Below, piece by piece: positions 34,370 through 34,633 of a stretch of 34,633 nt of DNA; the stretch's first letter is position 1, and every line of letters begins with the position of its first letter. The stretch comes from Thermohalobacteraceae bacterium (lineage in GTDB: Bacteria; Bacillota; Clostridia; Tissierellales; VENL01), in assembly GCA_030625765.1 (NCBI GenBank), contig DAOUQG010000004.1:1-34633 (forward strand). Direction: 5' to 3'. The notes below the pieces were generated by a model. It saw only the letters and a list, made by a program, of their open reading frames with translations. It ran no database searches and had not been told where the DNA came from. Both the position numbers and the translations under genes were made by a program.

Positions 34370-34633
34370 ATGTCTTTTTCTGTAATTAAAGGTTCTGGTT
34401 ATATATTAGTTCATACACCAGATATGATTTTACACAACGGTACAACACAATCTTCTGAAAGAATATTAAATCCAGATTCAGAGTATCTTAAAAAGCTTCC
34501 AGAGCATTTTAGAAGCTATGAGGAAGTAGTAAGCTATCCACCAAATCAAACTTATATTGGTAGTATTACTCCTGAGCAATTAGGTGAATATGCAATGCCT
34601 TGGTATGATAAAGCAGTTGAAAATGCTGATAGA
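34370..34633 (+). CDS. grdC: Glycine reductase protein C, beta subunit (partial, 5' end)
   Basis: The first 88 residues of GrdC, the subunit of protein C that with GrdD turns the carboxymethyl-selenoether into acetyl phosphate. The N-terminal VIKGSGYILVHTPDMILHNG and YPPNQTYIG agree with the family. The ATG at 34370 follows GGAGGTGAC. The gene runs off the window's right edge. Two TTAACA boxes 11 bases apart at 34323 and 34334 lie upstream, probably by chance. Confidence 0.93.
   Translation, partial: MSFSVIKGSGYILVHTPDMILHNGTTQSSERILNPDSEYLKKLPEHFRSYEEVVSYPPNQTYIGSITPEQLGEYAMPWYDKAVENADR

Overview
The window is AT-rich DNA from an anaerobic, amino-acid-fermenting clostridium-type Firmicute. 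The main evidence is at the right end: a glycine reductase cluster (grdX, trxB, trxA, grdE, grdA, grdB and the start of grdC). In it, grdA and grdB each carry an in-frame UGA at exactly the selenocysteine position known for the family. Strong AGGAGG-type ribosome binding sites, frequent GTG/TTG start codons, and DegV, CheX, MoxR/DUF58/transglutaminase and VanW genes fit the same assignment. The species cannot be named from the sequence alone; relatives of Acetoanaerobium sticklandii, Peptoclostridium and Alkaliphilus would all fit.

Layout. 1-2621: the tail of an unknown gene, queG (queuosine synthesis) and kbl (2-amino-3-ketobutyrate CoA ligase, which makes or uses glycine), closed by a strong terminator. 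2622-6232: a gene-poor stretch rich in inverted repeats. It holds a small membrane-anchored protein gene interrupted by a frameshift at an A7 run, and a Cache-domain chemoreceptor. 6233-9981 is on the minus strand: a ProX-type editing deacylase, then a three-gene operon (YtrA-type GntR regulator, DUF1648/DUF5808 membrane protein, secreted alpha/beta hydrolase lipoprotein) behind a promoter overlapped by a 16-bp inverted repeat. 10211-15522: ylxP-like, nth, a long FtsA-like ATPase with beta-rich C-terminal repeats, VanW/G5 and DUF2225 genes. 15600-19187: an LCAT-like hydrolase, then a metal-chelate/cobalamin-type binding lipoprotein and its permease without an ATPase gene. 19369-23899: moxR, DUF58 and transglutaminase operon. 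23919-27689: DUF362, cheX, trmL and a Na/phosphate symporter with a possible Pho box. 27755-28603: DegV. 28679-34633: promoter, tandem glycine riboswitch with terminator, and the grd operon.

How the genes work together. The riboswitch should sense glycine and, by the usual ON logic of this class, permit transcription of the glycine reductase operon. TrxB and TrxA deliver electrons to selenoprotein A. GrdE and GrdB (protein B) bind glycine and form the carboxymethyl-selenoether. Protein C (grdC, with grdD expected just outside the window) releases acetyl phosphate for ATP synthesis. Kbl could supply glycine from threonine. The remaining genes are housekeeping, envelope and signalling functions with no visible link to glycine.

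I found no CRISPR array, rRNA, tRNA, prophage or intact insertion sequence. The least explained features are the FtsA-like protein with its repeats, the YtrA/hydrolase operon, the frameshifted gene, and a set of REP-like hairpins around the chemoreceptor.
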